Below, piece by piece: positions 13,746 to 23,766 of a stretch of DNA of 32,094 nt. Location of the stretch: assembly GCA_018713045.1 (NCBI GenBank), contig DVFV01000103.1, forward strand, positions 1 through 32,094, written 5' to 3'. The notes beneath the pieces are model-generated. The model saw nothing but the letters and a program-made list of their open reading frames with translations. It searched no databases and had not been told where the DNA came from. A program made the position numbers and the translations under genes. The stretch is from Candidatus Coprosoma intestinipullorum. Lineage in GTDB: Bacteria > Bacillota_I > Bacilli_A > RF39 > UBA660. Numbering within the stretch: the first letter of the stretch is position 1; each line of letters begins with the position of its first letter.

Positions 13746-14783
13746 ATGAATAAGGAAGTAAAATTCGTAATGTCTGATGGCTTAGTAATTAGGGGAAGTT
13801 TAGAAGGTAATTTGGATTCAGATAATTTAGTTGTTATGCTTCATAGTGGAGGTTATGACCGCCATGAACAAGGAATAAAAGAGGCAAAGAAAAATCCAGA
13901 GACTGGAAAAACGGAAAAGGTATTTTATAATCCACAGGGAAATTATGATTATTTAACTACAATGTTAAAGGATGATTATTGTGTTTTAAGGATTGATCAA
14001 AGGAATCATGGTAAGAGTGGAAAAAATGTCGATGTTCAGAAATTAGATGAAAAATTAAATGAATTTAATCTTTCAGAAAGTGAGAAGCAAGAAATTGTTA
14101 AGGCTTTGCACGAGAGAGATAATAAAAAGATAAGCGAACTTGCAACAAGTGATGATTTAAATATGCTTTTACATAGACCACCTTTAAAGGATATGTCATT
14201 TGTGGAAATGTCAAAAGATTTAGAGGAGGTAATGAAGCAATTACCAGAAGTTGTAGGCAAGTCTTTTAATTCTGTCGATTATGTTGGAACATGTATGGGA
14301 ACAGTGGTTTTAGGTCTTTATTTGGAAAATGAGAAGAACAGAGAAAATGTTAATTCTATTACTCTTTTTTCACCACTTTATACATTTGATTATTCATTTA
14401 CTAATACGCCGGAAGATGCAGGTCTTTTAGCTAAGAAGAAGCAAGTAATCGAAAGTGGTAAACAATTTAGACTTGGAAACGCGGTTGAAGGAAAGTCAAC
14501 CTATGATGAGGTAGCTCGTTTTTCTGACGAGTTTATCGAAAATTTAAAAAACCTAGATATTCCAACTTATTGTATTCAAGGTACTAGTGATGTTTTAGTA
14601 CCAGAACAAGAACAACTTAAATTATTTACGGAAGTTATTAAGAATCGCTTAGGCAAAGGTTTGAGCGAGGTTTATTATGCGGAAATAGAGGGTGTTCATT
14701 GTTTATATGATTCGCTTTATCCGTCATTAGTAGAAGTTTCTGATTTTATAAATGCAAATCATCAAGCACAAAAAACAATTTAA
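13746..14783 (+). CDS. Alpha/beta-hydrolase with a cysteine nucleophile
   Basis: The 345-aa protein has an alpha/beta-hydrolase fold: oxyanion region MLHSGGYDRH (31-40), strand LRIDQRNHGKSG (81-92), nucleophile elbow VGTCMGTV with C183, acid D282 in GTSDVLVP and H318 in EGVHCLYD. The usual GxSxG serine is Cys, as in dienelactone hydrolases, so the triad is Cys-Asp-His. A charged, helical insertion (about 95-160) likely forms a cap. There is no signal peptide, so it is cytoplasmic. The substrate is unknown, and an acyl-transfer role is also possible. It starts after GGAGGAG. Confidence 0.82.
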   Translation: MNKEVKFVMSDGLVIRGSLEGNLDSDNLVVMLHSGGYDRHEQGIKEAKKNPETGKTEKVFYNPQGNYDYLTTMLKDDYCVLRIDQRNHGKSGKNVDVQKLDEKLNEFNLSESEKQEIVKALHERDNKKISELATSDDLNMLLHRPPLKDMSFVEMSKDLEEVMKQLPEVVGKSFNSVDYVGTCMGTVVLGLYLENEKNRENVNSITLFSPLYTFDYSFTNTPEDAGLLAKKKQVIESGKQFRLGNAVEGKSTYDEVARFSDEFIENLKNLDIPTYCIQGTSDVLVPEQEQLKLFTEVIKNRLGKGLSEVYYAEIEGVHCLYDSLYPSLVEVSDFINANHQAQKTI

Positions 14784-14803
14784 TTTTTTTAAGTTGTTTT
14801 TTT
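14770..14803 (+). terminator. Terminator of the alpha/beta hydrolase gene
   Basis: A 14-bp stem (AAAAAACAATTTAA, 14770-14783, with TTAAGTTGTTTTTT, 14789-14802, one G-U pair) has a T5 loop and ends in a T run. The left arm contains the stop codon. It isolates the S10 promoter. Confidence 0.75.
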
Positions 14804-14836
14804 ATAAAAAAATTTAAAAAAAAAACTAAAAATGCC

Positions 14837-14865
14837 TTGATTTTTATACACTTTTAATGTATACT
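14837..14865 (+). promoter_or_regulatory. Main promoter of the S10-spc-alpha operon
   Basis: TTGATT (14837-14842), a 17-bp spacer and TATACT (14860-14865). It is the only good promoter seen before the 29-gene cluster; the expected transcript start is about 14872. Confidence 0.8.
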
Positions 14866-14871
14866 TTTGAA

Positions 14872-14998
14872 TGTGTGGCATGCATGGATGTGTGAGGTTG
14901 CTAAAACGCGGGGTTAAGTTGATAGAAATTTAAACGTGATTTTAGGTTTTTACACGGAGCAAGTCTATACAAGATATAGGCGAGAGGAGGATACAATA
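14872..14998 (+). promoter_or_regulatory. S10 operon leader RNA
   Basis: The transcribed leader is about 127 nt and unusually G-rich for this genome (GTGTGAGGTTG, CGCGGGG). It ends with the segment ACGGAGCAAGTCTATAC that I know from S10 leaders of Bacilli. A 7-bp hairpin (GTCTATA, 14963-14969, with TATAGGC, 14975-14981) sits right before the GAGGAGG of rpsJ. In E. coli L4 controls this operon through its leader; whether L4 acts here is untested. Confidence 0.55.
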
Positions 14999-15307
14999 AT
15001 GTCAAAGAACAAAGTTCGTATTAGATTAAAATCTTTTGAACACAAAAATTTGGACGCTGCATGTGCAAAAATAGTTGCAACAGTTCAAAGAACTGGTGGC
15101 GAAGTTAGTGGACCAGTTCCACTTCCAACTGAAGTTGAAAAGATTACAATTTTAAGAGCTGTTCACAAATATAAAGATTCTCGTGAACAATTCGAAAAGA
15201 GAACACACAAAAGACTTATTGATATCAATAATCCAAGCAAGGAGACAATAGATGCACTATCACATCTAGAAATCCCTAGCGGGGTTGATATCCAAATCAA
15301 ATTATAG
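14999..15307 (+). CDS. rpsJ: 30S ribosomal protein S10
   Basis: At 102 aa it has the standard length and starts [19 protein letters not shown], the conserved uS10 N-terminus. The central [17 protein letters not shown] and RTHKRLIDI are diagnostic. It is part of the 30S head, and with NusB it takes part in antitermination. A longer frame opens upstream at GTG 14936 but runs through the leader; the ATG at 14999 has GAGGAGG at the right distance. It is the first gene of the super-operon. Confidence 0.98.
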   Translation: MSKNKVRIRLKSFEHKNLDAACAKIVATVQRTGGEVSGPVPLPTEVEKITILRAVHKYKDSREQFEKRTHKRLIDINNPSKETIDALSHLEIPSGVDIQIKL

Positions 15308-15319
15308 GAGGAATGAAAA

Positions 15320-16024
15320 ATGAAAGGAATCTTAGGTCGTAAAATTGGGATGACTCAAGTATTTGACCAAGACGGAAAGTTAACTCCAGTAACTGTCGTT
15401 GAAGTTACTCCTAACGTTGTAACTCAAATTAAGACTATGGAAAACGACGGTTATGAAGCTATTCAACTTGGTTTTGATACAAAGAGAGAAAAGTTAGCGA
15501 CAAAAGCTTCTATTGGACACACCAATAAAGCTAATACTACACCTAAGCGCTTCTTTAAAGAAATCAGAGGTGTAAACATCAATGACTATACTTTAGGTGA
15601 AGAAATTAAGGCTGACATCTTTGAAGTTGGCGAAGTTGTTGATGTAACTGGAACTACTAAAGGTAAAGGGTTCCAAGGCTCAATCAAAAAATACAATCAA
15701 AGTAGAGGACCTATGGGTCACGGCTCTAAATATCATAGAGGCGTAGGATCACTTGGTACAATGAGACCAAAGCGTGTATTTAAAGGTAGAGGACTTCCAA
15801 GTCACATGGGAGTTAATACTGTAACTATCCAAAATTTGGAAATTGTAGCTGTTGACGTTGAAAATAATGCTATTTTAGTTAAGGGAAATATTCCTGGACC
15901 TAAAAAATCATTAGTAACTATTAGATCTGCAGTTAAAAATCCTAATAAGGTTAACAAGAGAGCTGATCTTATTTCTTGGGATAAAGAAGATAACGCTGAA
16001 GTTTCTGAGGTTAAGGAGGATTAA
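15320..16024 (+). CDS. rplC: 50S ribosomal protein L3
   Basis: The 234-aa uL3 starts [33 protein letters not shown] and the [15 protein letters not shown] loop, which reaches toward the peptidyl-transferase centre, are intact. An acidic tail of about 15 residues ([12 protein letters not shown]) extends beyond the usual end. TAGGAGGA precedes the start. Confidence 0.98.
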   Translation: MKGILGRKIGMTQVFDQDGKLTPVTVVEVTPNVVTQIKTMENDGYEAIQLGFDTKREKLATKASIGHTNKANTTPKRFFKEIRGVNINDYTLGEEIKADIFEVGEVVDVTGTTKGKGFQGSIKKYNQSRGPMGHGSKYHRGVGSLGTMRPKRVFKGRGLPSHMGVNTVTIQNLEIVAVDVENNAILVKGNIPGPKKSLVTIRSAVKNPNKVNKRADLISWDKEDNAEVSEVKED

Positions 16025-16026
16025 GG

Positions 16027-16650
16027 ATGAAAAAGAATTCTGTAATTAATCTTAAAGGTGAAAAAGTAAGCGACATTACTTTAAATGAAAATGTTTGGGG
16101 AATTACTCCAAATGATAGCGTTATTTATGATGCAGTAAGACTTACTAATTTAGCACAAAGACAAGGAACAGCTGATACTAAAACACGTAGTGAAGTAAGT
16201 GGTGGTGGAAGAAAGCCATGGAGACAAAAAGGTACTGGTAGAGCTAGACAAGGTAGTACAAGAGCTCCACATTGGTATCATGGTGGTATCGTATTTGGAC
16301 CACACCCAAGAACTTACAAATTAAAGATGAACAAGAAAGAGAGAGTTTTAGCTCTTAAATCTGCTTTATCTTATAAAGAAGCTAATAATGAAATTATCGT
16401 TTTAGATGATTTAAAATTAGAAAGCAATAAAACAAAAGATATGGTAAATATCTTAAATACAATTAAAGCTACGAAAAATATTTTAATCGTAGTAGATGAA
16501 CTTACAGACAATTTAATTTTAGCTACTCGTAATTTACCAAAGGTAGATTTACTTGAGGCATCTGAAATTAATGTTCTTGATATCTTAGCTGCCGACTGCT
16601 TAGTTATCACTAAAGATGCAATTAAAGCTATAGAGGAGGTGCTTGCATAA
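16027..16650 (+). CDS. rplD: 50S ribosomal protein L4
   Basis: The 207-aa uL4 contains the exit-tunnel loop [18 protein letters not shown] and [10 protein letters not shown]. In several bacteria it also represses its own operon through the leader. It starts 2 bp after rplC with AAGGAGG inside the end of that gene. Confidence 0.98.
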   Translation: MKKNSVINLKGEKVSDITLNENVWGITPNDSVIYDAVRLTNLAQRQGTADTKTRSEVSGGGRKPWRQKGTGRARQGSTRAPHWYHGGIVFGPHPRTYKLKMNKKERVLALKSALSYKEANNEIIVLDDLKLESNKTKDMVNILNTIKATKNILIVVDELTDNLILATRNLPKVDLLEASEINVLDILAADCLVITKDAIKAIEEVLA

Positions 16651-16928
16651 TGGATAGATATAGAGACATTATAAAAGCTCCAATTATTACTGAAAAGACT
16701 TCTGATTTAGCTAAAGATAACGTTTTCGTATTTAGTGTTGATCCAAGAGCTAATAAGATTGAAATCAAAAAAGCTATTGAAAAGATTTTCAATGTTGAGG
16801 TTGAAAATGTAAACACTATTAATACTTATGCCAAGAAAAAAAGAGTTGGTCGTTATGTCGGTAGAGCTAACAGAGTTAAAAAAGCAATTGTTAAATTAAA
16901 AGAAGGAAGTTCAATCGAACTTAATTAA
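16650..16928 (+). CDS. rplW: 50S ribosomal protein L23
   Basis: The 92-aa uL23 has the family signature [15 protein letters not shown] and the tail [18 protein letters not shown]. It lies at the tunnel exit and docks trigger factor and SRP. Its ATG overlaps the rplD stop by one base (TAATG), implying translational coupling. Confidence 0.97.
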   Translation: MDRYRDIIKAPIITEKTSDLAKDNVFVFSVDPRANKIEIKKAIEKIFNVEVENVNTINTYAKKKRVGRYVGRANRVKKAIVKLKEGSSIELN

Positions 16929-16946
16929 TCTTAAGGGAGGACGAAT

Positions 16947-17777
16947 ATGGCAATTAAATCATATAGACCAACAACTAATGGTAGAAGAGGAATGACTACT
17001 TTAGTTAATTCAGAACTTACTAAAGTTAAGCCAGAAAAATCTTTATTAGTTACAGTTAAAAAATCAGGTGGTCGTAATAATCAAGGCAAAATCACTGTTA
17101 GACATCACGGTGGTGGAGTTAAACAAAAATACAGAATCATCGATTTTAAAAGAAATAAGGATGGTGTGATTGGAACTGTTGCTTCAATCGAATACGATCC
17201 AAATAGAAATGCTAACATTGCTTTAATTAATTATACAGATGGAGAAAAGAGATATATTATTGCTCCAAAAGGCTTAAAGCCTGGAATGAAAATTGAAAGT
17301 GGAGAAGTTACTGATATTAAAGTGGGTAATAGTTTACCACTTGGAAATATTCCTGAAGGTACACTTGTTCACAATATCGAATTAAAACCTGGTAAGGGTG
17401 GCCAAATGGTTAGAAGTGCTGGTTCAAGCGCTCAAATCTTAGGTCATGAAGGTGATTATACTTTACTTCGTTTAACTAGTGGAGAAGTTAGAAAAGTTCT
17501 AAGTGTTTGCCGCGCAACTGTCGGTGAAGTTGGAAATGAAGATTTCGGATTAGTTAATTTAGGTAAAGCTGGAAGAAAGAGACATATGGGAGTTAGACCT
17601 ACAGTACGTGGATCTGTTATGAACCCTAATGATCACCCACACGGTGGTGGTGAAGGACGTGCGCCAGTTGGACGTAAACATCCAGTTACACCTTGGGGTA
17701 AACCTGCTCTTGGACTCAAGACTCGTAAAACTAAGAAGGCTTCAACTAAATTAATAGTACGCCGTCGTAAAAAATAG
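16947..17777 (+). CDS. rplB: 50S ribosomal protein L2
   Basis: The 276-aa uL2 starts [19 protein letters not shown]. It contains [18 protein letters not shown] and the peptidyl-transferase-proximal [17 protein letters not shown] with its conserved His, and ends in a basic RRRKK tail. It is needed for subunit association and the peptidyl-transferase centre. Confidence 0.99.
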   Translation: MAIKSYRPTTNGRRGMTTLVNSELTKVKPEKSLLVTVKKSGGRNNQGKITVRHHGGGVKQKYRIIDFKRNKDGVIGTVASIEYDPNRNANIALINYTDGEKRYIIAPKGLKPGMKIESGEVTDIKVGNSLPLGNIPEGTLVHNIELKPGKGGQMVRSAGSSAQILGHEGDYTLLRLTSGEVRKVLSVCRATVGEVGNEDFGLVNLGKAGRKRHMGVRPTVRGSVMNPNDHPHGGGEGRAPVGRKHPVTPWGKPALGLKTRKTKKASTKLIVRRRKK

Positions 17778-17794
17778 GAAAGGATGATTTATAA

Positions 17795-18067
17795 ATGGCT
17801 AGAAGTTTAAAAAAAGGTCCTTTTGCCGATGAACATTTAATGGCAAAGGTTCAAAAATTAAATGAATCTAATAAAAAAGAAGTAATTAAAACATGGTCTC
17901 GCCGTTCTACAATTTATCCTGATTTTGTTGGACACACATTTGCTGTTCATAATGGTAAAGAATTTATTCCGGTTTATGTAACAGAAGAAATGGTTGGACA
18001 TAAATTGGGTGAATTCGCTCCAACTCGTAAGTTCGGCGGTCATGGCGAAAATAAAGATAAAAAATAA
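17795..18067 (+). CDS. rpsS: 30S ribosomal protein S19
   Basis: The 90-aa uS19 begins [38 protein letters not shown] and [11 protein letters not shown] are the family signature. It is in the 30S head, in complex with S13. Confidence 0.98.
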   Translation: MARSLKKGPFADEHLMAKVQKLNESNKKEVIKTWSRRSTIYPDFVGHTFAVHNGKEFIPVYVTEEMVGHKLGEFAPTRKFGGHGENKDKK

Positions 18068-18086
18068 ACCGGAAAGGATGATATAA

Positions 18087-18422
18087 ATGGAAGCTAAAGC
18101 AATTGCTAAAGGTGTTAGAATTTCACCAAGAAAAGTACGTTTAGTTACTCGTTTAATCGTTGGTAAAAGCGTATCTGAAGCTGACGTAATTCTTTCACAC
18201 CTTAATAAGGATGCAGCTACAGCTGTCCGTAAAGTATTACTTTCAGCAACCGCTAACGCAGAAAACAATTTAGAACTTAATAGAGAGAATCTTTATGTTA
18301 AAGAAGCGTATGTTGGTGATGGTATAACTTTAAAAAGAGGAAGAGCTGCGGCTAAAGGAAGTCCAAAACCAATTTTAAAAAGATCATCTCACATTACTGT
18401 TGTTGTGAGTGAAAGAGATTAA
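18087..18422 (+). CDS. rplV: 50S ribosomal protein L22
   Basis: The 111-aa uL22 has [15 protein letters not shown] at the start and the tunnel-lining beta hairpin with GPxxKR-like [20 protein letters not shown] near the end; macrolide-type contacts occur in this hairpin. GGAAAGGATG precedes the ATG. Confidence 0.98.
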   Translation: MEAKAIAKGVRISPRKVRLVTRLIVGKSVSEADVILSHLNKDAATAVRKVLLSATANAENNLELNRENLYVKEAYVGDGITLKRGRAAAKGSPKPILKRSSHITVVVSERD

Positions 18423-18439
18423 GCAAAGGAGGTAAACTG

Positions 18440-19117
18440 ATGGGTCAAAAGGTTAGTCCAGTGGGACTTAGAATTGGAATAAATAAGACTTGGGAATCTA
18501 ACTGGTATGCAGGTAAAAAAGATTTTGCAAGATTTTTAAATAACGACTATAAAATTCGTAAATTTTTAGAGAAAAAATTAAAAGACGCAGCAGTTTCAGA
18601 TATAGTTATCGAAAGAAATTCTGGCAAGACCGAAATCATTATCAATACAGCTAAGCCTGGTGTTGTAATTGGTCATGGCGGAGATGAAATTGAAAAATTA
18701 AGAAAAGAAGTTGCTAAACTTGTAAATGAAGATGTTCATATTTCAATCAAAGAAATCAAAAATCCTAATTTAGTTGCAAGTTTAGTTGCAGAAAATATAG
18801 CTCATCAAATCGAGAATCGTGTTTCATTCAAGATTGCTCAAAAGAAAGCTATTAGAAACGTTATGAAGTCAGGTGCTAAAGGTGTTAAGACTTTAGTTTC
18901 TGGACGTTTAGATGGTGCAGAAATGGCTCGTAACGAAGGATATACAGAAGGTAAGGTTCCTCGTCATACTTTACGTGCTGATATCGATTATGCCGCTAAA
19001 GAAGCTAATACTACTTATGGTAAAATCGGAGTAAAAGTATGGATTTATAAGGGTGAAATCCTTGCTAAAGACGATAAGGGAGGTGCGAGTCATGGCCGTA
19101 ATTCCAAAAAGAACTAA
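18440..19117 (+). CDS. rpsC: 30S ribosomal protein S3
   Basis: The 225-aa uS3 begins [20 protein letters not shown]. Its KH domain has the loop [14 protein letters not shown] (GHGG at 78-81). The C-terminal half has [13 protein letters not shown] and the [23 protein letters not shown] signature. Located at the mRNA entry site, it contributes to helicase activity. Its end overlaps rplP by 26 bp. Confidence 0.98.
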   Translation: MGQKVSPVGLRIGINKTWESNWYAGKKDFARFLNNDYKIRKFLEKKLKDAAVSDIVIERNSGKTEIIINTAKPGVVIGHGGDEIEKLRKEVAKLVNEDVHISIKEIKNPNLVASLVAENIAHQIENRVSFKIAQKKAIRNVMKSGAKGVKTLVSGRLDGAEMARNEGYTEGKVPRHTLRADIDYAAKEANTTYGKIGVKVWIYKGEILAKDDKGGASHGRNSKKN

Positions 19118-19523
19118 GTATCGTCGTCCACATCGTATAAGATATGATGGAGAAACTAGAGGTAACAAGACAGTTCATTTTGGTGAATATGGTCTTCAAG
19201 CTCTAGAAGGTGCTTGGATTACTGAAAGACAAATCGAAGCTGCCAGAGTTGCAATGACTCGTTATATGAAACGTGGTGGAAAGGTTTGGATAAACATTTT
19301 CCCACACTTATCTTTGACTGCCAAAGGTATCGGTATGCGTCAAGGTAAAGGTAAAGGTGCACCAGAGAAATGGGTTGCTGTCGTAAAACGTGGAAAAGTT
19401 ATGTTCGAAATTGCCGGTGTAAGTGAAGATGTTGCACGTGAAGCTTTAAGACTTGCAATGCATAAACTTCCAATTAAGTGTAAATTTGTTAAGAAAGAAA
19501 GTGGTGAGGCAAATGAAGATTAA
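19092..19523 (+). CDS. rplP: 50S ribosomal protein L16
   Basis: The 143-aa uL16 starts [37 protein letters not shown], the family signature, and [20 protein letters not shown] follow. The ATG at 19092 is preferred over an in-frame upstream ATG (19053) because it fits the family and has GGGAGGTGCG just upstream. It starts inside rpsC (26-bp overlap). L16 contacts the A-site tRNA and is a late assembly protein. Confidence 0.97.
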   Translation: MAVIPKRTKYRRPHRIRYDGETRGNKTVHFGEYGLQALEGAWITERQIEAARVAMTRYMKRGGKVWINIFPHLSLTAKGIGMRQGKGKGAPEKWVAVVKRGKVMFEIAGVSEDVAREALRLAMHKLPIKCKFVKKESGEANED

Positions 19524-19707
19524 TGAACTTAGAGAGTTAAGCGACGAAGATTTAAAGAAGAAAATCGACGAAACTAAAGCTGAATTATTTAATTTACGTT
19601 TAAGCCAAGCTACTGGTAGTCTTGAGAAGCCAGCTAGAATAAATGAACTTAGAAAGGCTGTCGCACGTATGAAAACTATCTTACGTGAACGTGAATTACA
19701 AGACTAG
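19513..19707 (+). CDS. rpmC: 50S ribosomal protein L29
   Basis: The 64-aa uL29 is two helices: [18 protein letters not shown], then [20 protein letters not shown]. The ATG at 19513 fits the family start and overlaps rplP by 11 bp, preceded by GGTGAGG. It lies next to L23 at the tunnel exit. Confidence 0.97.
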   Translation: MKINELRELSDEDLKKKIDETKAELFNLRLSQATGSLEKPARINELRKAVARMKTILRERELQD

Positions 19708-19717
19708 GAGGACTAAT

Positions 19718-19975
19718 ATGGATAAGAAAAAAAGAGAATTAACTGGAAAAGTTGTAAGTGCTAAAGGCGATAAGACAATTTCTGTTTTAGTTGAAACTTA
19801 TGTAATGGATAAAAAATATGGCAAGAGAGCTATGTATTCTAAGAAATATGCAGCTCATGACGAACGTAACGAAGCTAAAGTTGGCGACAAAGTTAGAATT
19901 GTGGAAACTAGACCACTATCTAAGACTAAACATTATCGTTTAGTAGAAATAGTAGAAAAGGCAGTTATTTTATAA
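19718..19975 (+). CDS. rpsQ: 30S ribosomal protein S17
   Basis: The 85-aa uS17 has [21 protein letters not shown] and an OB-fold core ending [20 protein letters not shown], both diagnostic. The ATG at 19718 has TAGGAGGAC upstream; an earlier in-frame ATG (19685) lies within rpmC and is not favoured. Confidence 0.97.
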   Translation: MDKKKRELTGKVVSAKGDKTISVLVETYVMDKKYGKRAMYSKKYAAHDERNEAKVGDKVRIVETRPLSKTKHYRLVEIVEKAVIL

Positions 19976-19998
19976 CTAGCTGGAAGGAGGATTAATTT

Positions 19999-20367
19999 AT
20001 GATTCAACAAGAAAGCCGTTTAAAAGTAGCTGACAATTCTGGGGCTCGCGAACTTTTAGTTATGAGAGTGCTTGGTGGCAGCAAAGTTAAAACTGGTAAT
20101 ATTGGAGATATAATTATAGGAACAGTTAAAAAAGCAACTCCTAATGGACCTATTCCAGCAGGTAAGGTTGTTAAGGCTGTTGTAGTTAGAACAAGACGTG
20201 GAGTTAGAAGAGAAGATGGATCTTATATCAAATTTGATGATAATGCATGCATTTTAATTAAAGATGATAAGACTCCATATGGAACCCGCGTATTTGGACC
20301 AGTAGCTCGTGAACTTCGTGATAAAGGTTTCATGAAGATTGCTTCACTAGCTAAGGAAGTATTATAA
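19999..20367 (+). CDS. rplN: 50S ribosomal protein L14
   Basis: The 122-aa uL14, full length, starts [19 protein letters not shown]. The core has [15 protein letters not shown] and [22 protein letters not shown], the family signature, and [20 protein letters not shown] closes it. It is at the subunit interface and is the binding site of silencing factor RsfS. Confidence 0.98.
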   Translation: MIQQESRLKVADNSGARELLVMRVLGGSKVKTGNIGDIIIGTVKKATPNGPIPAGKVVKAVVVRTRRGVRREDGSYIKFDDNACILIKDDKTPYGTRVFGPVARELRDKGFMKIASLAKEVL

Positions 20368-20385
20368 AATCGTTTGGAGGAGAAT

Positions 20386-20691
20386 ATGAGACTTAAACAA
20401 GGAGATAAAGTAGTTGTCATTGCCGGAAAGGACAAGGGCAAAGAAGGAAAAATTATTAAAACTTTAAGAGCCGATAACAAAGTCATCGTTGAAGGCGTTA
20501 ATATTGTAAAGAAACATATTAAACCAAACGGTGGAGAGTCAGGAAGAATTCAAGAGATGGAAGCACCTCTTGATGCTTCAAATGTTATGGCTATTGATTC
20601 AAAGACTAAAAAAAGAACAAGAATTGGATATAAAATTGAAGATGGCAAAAAAATAAGAGTGTCAAGAAAATCAAATGAAAAGCTTGACTAA
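20386..20691 (+). CDS. rplX: 50S ribosomal protein L24
   Basis: The 101-aa uL24 contains the KOW motif [18 protein letters not shown] and [10 protein letters not shown]. The start MRLKQGD at 20386 has TTGGAGGAG directly upstream; the TTG in that sequence (20374) could only add four residues. L24 initiates 50S assembly. Confidence 0.97.
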   Translation: MRLKQGDKVVVIAGKDKGKEGKIIKTLRADNKVIVEGVNIVKKHIKPNGGESGRIQEMEAPLDASNVMAIDSKTKKRTRIGYKIEDGKKIRVSRKSNEKLD

Positions 20692-20711
20692 GACCTGGAA
20701 GGAGGGTATTT

Positions 20712-21251
20712 ATGAACCGCCTAGAAAAAGAGTATAATGAAAAAATAGTGCCTAGCTTAAGAGAAAAATATAACTATAAGAGCGTGATGGCTGTGCCAAA
20801 GCTTGATAAAATTGTTATCAATATGGGTGTTGGTGACGCAACTAGTAATAGTAAGCTTATCGATGCAGCTGTAGCTGATTTGAAAGCTATTAGTGGTCAA
20901 CAACCAGTTATTACAAAAGCAAAGAAAGCCGTAGCTGGATTTAAGGTTCGTGAAGGACAAGCTATCGGATGTAAAGTAACTTTGCGTGGAGATAATATGT
21001 ATAACTTTTTAGATAAATTAATTAGTATTACATTACCTCGCGTTCGTGACTTTAGAGGTATTAGTCCAAAATCATTTGATGGAAGAGGTAACTACACTCT
21101 AGGGCTTACTGAACAGTTAATTTTCTCAGAAGTTGATTATGATAAGGTTGTTAAGGTACGCGGTATGGATATCGTATTTGTAACAACTGCAAACACTAAT
21201 GAAGAAGCATTAGACTTATTAAAAGGTTTCGGTATGCCGTTTAAAAAATAA
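20712..21251 (+). CDS. rplE: 50S ribosomal protein L5
   Basis: The 179-aa uL5 has [20 protein letters not shown] near the start, [20 protein letters not shown] in the middle and [20 protein letters not shown], all family signatures. It binds 5S rRNA in the central protuberance. GGAAGGAGGG precedes the ATG. Confidence 0.98.
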   Translation: MNRLEKEYNEKIVPSLREKYNYKSVMAVPKLDKIVINMGVGDATSNSKLIDAAVADLKAISGQQPVITKAKKAVAGFKVREGQAIGCKVTLRGDNMYNFLDKLISITLPRVRDFRGISPKSFDGRGNYTLGLTEQLIFSEVDYDKVVKVRGMDIVFVTTANTNEEALDLLKGFGMPFKK

Positions 21252-21267
21252 ATATTAGGAGGAAATT

Positions 21268-21453
21268 ATGGCTAAAAAAAGTATGATTGAAAAAGCTAAA
21301 CGCAAACCTAAGTTTAAAGTGCGCGAATATACTCGCTGCCAAATATGCGGTAGACCACATGCAGTACTTAAAAAATATGGGATTTGCCGTATTTGTTTTA
21401 GAAATTTAGCTTACAAAGGTCAAATACCTGGATTTACAAAATCAAGTTGGTAA
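21268..21453 (+). CDS. rpsZ: 30S ribosomal protein S14, zinc type Z
   Basis: The 61-aa uS14 is the short, zinc-binding form with C24xxC27 and C40xxC43, ending [15 protein letters not shown]. It is in the 30S head. No second, zinc-free S14 is in the window. Confidence 0.97.
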   Translation: MAKKSMIEKAKRKPKFKVREYTRCQICGRPHAVLKKYGICRICFRNLAYKGQIPGFTKSSW

Positions 21454-21469
21454 GAAGGGAGGATATATT

Positions 21470-21868
21470 ATGGTAGTATCAGATCCAATTGCTGATATGC
21501 TTACGAGAATCCGTAATGCAAATCAACTACGTTACAAAGAAGTAGAAGTTCCGGCTTCTAAAATGAAAAAAGAAATTGCCAGAATTTTAAAGGAAGAAGG
21601 ATATATCGCTAATTATAAAGTTAATAAGACTGATAAGGGTGATATGATTACTTTAACTTTAAAATATGGTGACAAAAGAGAACGCGTTATTACTGGACTT
21701 AAGAGAATTTCAAAACCAGGATTACGTGTGTACGCCCAAGCTAACGAGATTCCAAAGGTTTTAAATGGTCTTGGAATTGCAATCGTATCAACATCTAAGG
21801 GTGTTATGACAGGAAGAGATGCTAAAGCTAAATCATTAGGTGGCGAAGTTTTAGCATACGTATGGTAG
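21470..21868 (+). CDS. rpsH: 30S ribosomal protein S8
   Basis: The 132-aa uS8 starts [19 protein letters not shown] and ends with the signature [19 protein letters not shown]. It binds the central domain of 16S rRNA and, in E. coli, represses the spc operon by binding its mRNA; no such site was identified here. Confidence 0.98.
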   Translation: MVVSDPIADMLTRIRNANQLRYKEVEVPASKMKKEIARILKEEGYIANYKVNKTDKGDMITLTLKYGDKRERVITGLKRISKPGLRVYAQANEIPKVLNGLGIAIVSTSKGVMTGRDAKAKSLGGEVLAYVW

Positions 21869-21886
21869 AAAGGATGCGGAAAGTAA

Positions 21887-22417
21887 ATGAGTCGTATAGG
21901 AAACAGAATACTTTCAATACCGGCTGGGGTTACAGTAACTACTAATGGTAATATTGTGACGGTTAAAGGTCCAAAAGGTGAACTTTCTACGGAAATTAAC
22001 AAGAATATTACTGTTAAAATCGATGGAGATAAGTTAGAAGTTACTAGAAAGAACGATAACTTTAAGAATTTCCATGGAACTGCTAACGCCAATATTCACA
22101 ATATGATTATTGGAGTAACAGAAGGTTTTGAAAAGAAATTAGAAATGGTTGGTGTTGGATACAGATTTAAAGTATCTGGCAACAAGGTAGATATTAGTGC
22201 TGGTTATTCTCATCCAATTGTTATGGAAGCGCCAGAAGGTATTACAGTGGAATCTCCAAGTAATACAGAGCTTTATATCAGAGGTGCTGATAAACAATTA
22301 GTTGGCGAGTTTGCTGCTAATATTAGAAAAATAAGAAAACCTGAACCTTACAAAGGAAAAGGTATTCGTTATACAGACGAGCACGTTATTCGTAAAGATG
22401 GTAAGAAAGCTGCTTAG
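21887..22417 (+). CDS. rplF: 50S ribosomal protein L6
   Basis: The 176-aa uL6 has two related alpha/beta halves, starting MSRIGNRILSIPAGVTV and ending with the signature EPYKGKGIRYTDEHVIRKDGKK. It lies near the sarcin-ricin loop. The ATG is only weakly preceded by AAAGGATGCGGAAAG. Confidence 0.98.
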   Translation: MSRIGNRILSIPAGVTVTTNGNIVTVKGPKGELSTEINKNITVKIDGDKLEVTRKNDNFKNFHGTANANIHNMIIGVTEGFEKKLEMVGVGYRFKVSGNKVDISAGYSHPIVMEAPEGITVESPSNTELYIRGADKQLVGEFAANIRKIRKPEPYKGKGIRYTDEHVIRKDGKKAA

Positions 22418-22440
22418 TTTAAGGTAAAGGAGAAGAGATT

Positions 22441-22803
22441 ATGATAAAAAAGGTAAATCGTAATGAAGTGCGTAAGGCTAGACACGAAAGAGTTCGCTCT
22501 AAAGTTTCTGGTACTGCTTCAGTTCCAAGACTAAATGTGTTTAGATCTAATAGTAATATTTTCGCACAAATTATCGACGACGTTAAAGGTGAAACTTTAG
22601 TAAGTGCTTCTTCAATTGATAAAGAACTATCATTAGAAAATGGTGGAAATGTAGACGCCGCTGCTCGCGTTGGAGAATTGCTAGCTAAAAGAGCTAAAAA
22701 AGCAAATATTACAAATGTAGTATTCGATAGAGGCGGATACTTATATCATGGACGTGTTAAAGCTTTAGCAGAAGCTGCACGCGAAAATGGATTAAATTTC
22801 TAG
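22441..22803 (+). CDS. rplR: 50S ribosomal protein L18
   Basis: The 120-aa uL18 has a basic N-terminal arm ([22 protein letters not shown]), [14 protein letters not shown], and [26 protein letters not shown] at the end. It is the main 5S rRNA binding protein. Confidence 0.98.
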   Translation: MIKKVNRNEVRKARHERVRSKVSGTASVPRLNVFRSNSNIFAQIIDDVKGETLVSASSIDKELSLENGGNVDAAARVGELLAKRAKKANITNVVFDRGGYLYHGRVKALAEAARENGLNF

Positions 22804-22816
22804 AGGAGGAAGAAAC

Positions 22817-23320
22817 GTGGAAAATAAAAGAAGAGAAGCTCGTCCTAAAATCTTTGACGAAGAAGTTATTAATATTGCCCGCGTTACTAAGGTAACTAAA
22901 GGTGGTCGTCAATTACGTTTTGCTGCCACTGCCGTTGTCGGTGACAGAAAAGGTAGAGTCGGAATTGGCTCTGGTAAAGCTGCCGAAGTACCTGCAGCTA
23001 TTAAGAAGGCAGTTGCGGCTGCAACTAAAAATGTTGTAAGAGTTCCAATTGTCGATGAAAGTACTATTCCTCATGAAGCTTATGGAACTAGAGGCGCTAG
23101 TAAGATTTTATTAAAGCCAGCTCCTAAAGGTACTGGAGTTAAAGCAGGTGGTCCTGTCCGTTCAGTATTAGAGCTTGCTGGTGTTAAGGATATTTTATCT
23201 AAATCACTTGGTTCAAGTACAAAAATTAATATGGCATATGCAACTTTAAACGCTTTAACATCACAAAGAACTGCAGAACATATTGCAAAATTACGTGGTA
23301 AGAAAGTTGAGGAGTTATAG
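22817..23320 (+). CDS. rpsE: 30S ribosomal protein S5
   Basis: The 167-aa uS5 starts at GTG (22817), with AGAGGAGGAAG at the right distance. It shows [39 protein letters not shown] and the C-terminal SRxxxN-type assembly region. It is involved in translational fidelity and mRNA unwinding. Normally rpmD (L30) follows; here rplO starts directly after the stop. Confidence 0.97.
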   Translation: MENKRREARPKIFDEEVINIARVTKVTKGGRQLRFAATAVVGDRKGRVGIGSGKAAEVPAAIKKAVAAATKNVVRVPIVDESTIPHEAYGTRGASKILLKPAPKGTGVKAGGPVRSVLELAGVKDILSKSLGSSTKINMAYATLNALTSQRTAEHIAKLRGKKVEEL

Positions 23321-23321
23321 G

Positions 23322-23765
23322 ATGAAATTACATACATTAAAACCAAATGAAGGTTCTATCAAGAATCGTAAAAGAGTTGGCCGTGGTCAAGGTAGCGGTA
23401 CTGGAAAAACTTCAGGACGCGGTGAAAAAGGTCAAAACGCTCGTAGTGGTGGAGGCGTTAGAGTAGGTTTTGAAGGTGGACAAACTCCACTTTTCAGAAG
23501 ACTTCCTAAAAGAGGTTTCTCTAATGCTTTATTCAAGAAAGAATATGCTATTATTAATTTAGATGAACTTAATAAATTCGAAGATGGTGCTGAAGTTAGT
23601 TTAGAAGTTTTAAGAGAAATGGGAATAGTAAAGAAGTCTAAAGATGGGCTTAAAGTTTTAGGAAATGGTACTTTAGAGAAAAAATTAACTGTTAAAGCAA
23701 ATAAATTTTCTGCTTCTGCTAAGGAACAAATAGAAAAATTAGGTGGAAAAGCAGAGGTGATCTAA
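23322..23765 (+). CDS. rplO: 50S ribosomal protein L15
   Basis: The 147-aa uL15 starts [20 protein letters not shown] at 23322, one base after the rpsE stop, with GAGGAGTTATAGG as the ribosome binding region. The Gly/Arg-rich segment [19 protein letters not shown] and [17 protein letters not shown] are diagnostic. An in-frame ATG inside rpsE (23283) would add unconserved residues and is rejected. Confidence 0.97.
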   Translation: MKLHTLKPNEGSIKNRKRVGRGQGSGTGKTSGRGEKGQNARSGGGVRVGFEGGQTPLFRRLPKRGFSNALFKKEYAIINLDELNKFEDGAEVSLEVLREMGIVKKSKDGLKVLGNGTLEKKLTVKANKFSASAKEQIEKLGGKAEVI

Positions 23766-23766
23766 T

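Noticed and set aside
14936-14998. Longer rpsJ start (GTG)
   Set aside because: It lies in the leader RNA, has no ribosome binding site, and S10 proteins start at the [10 protein letters not shown] site.
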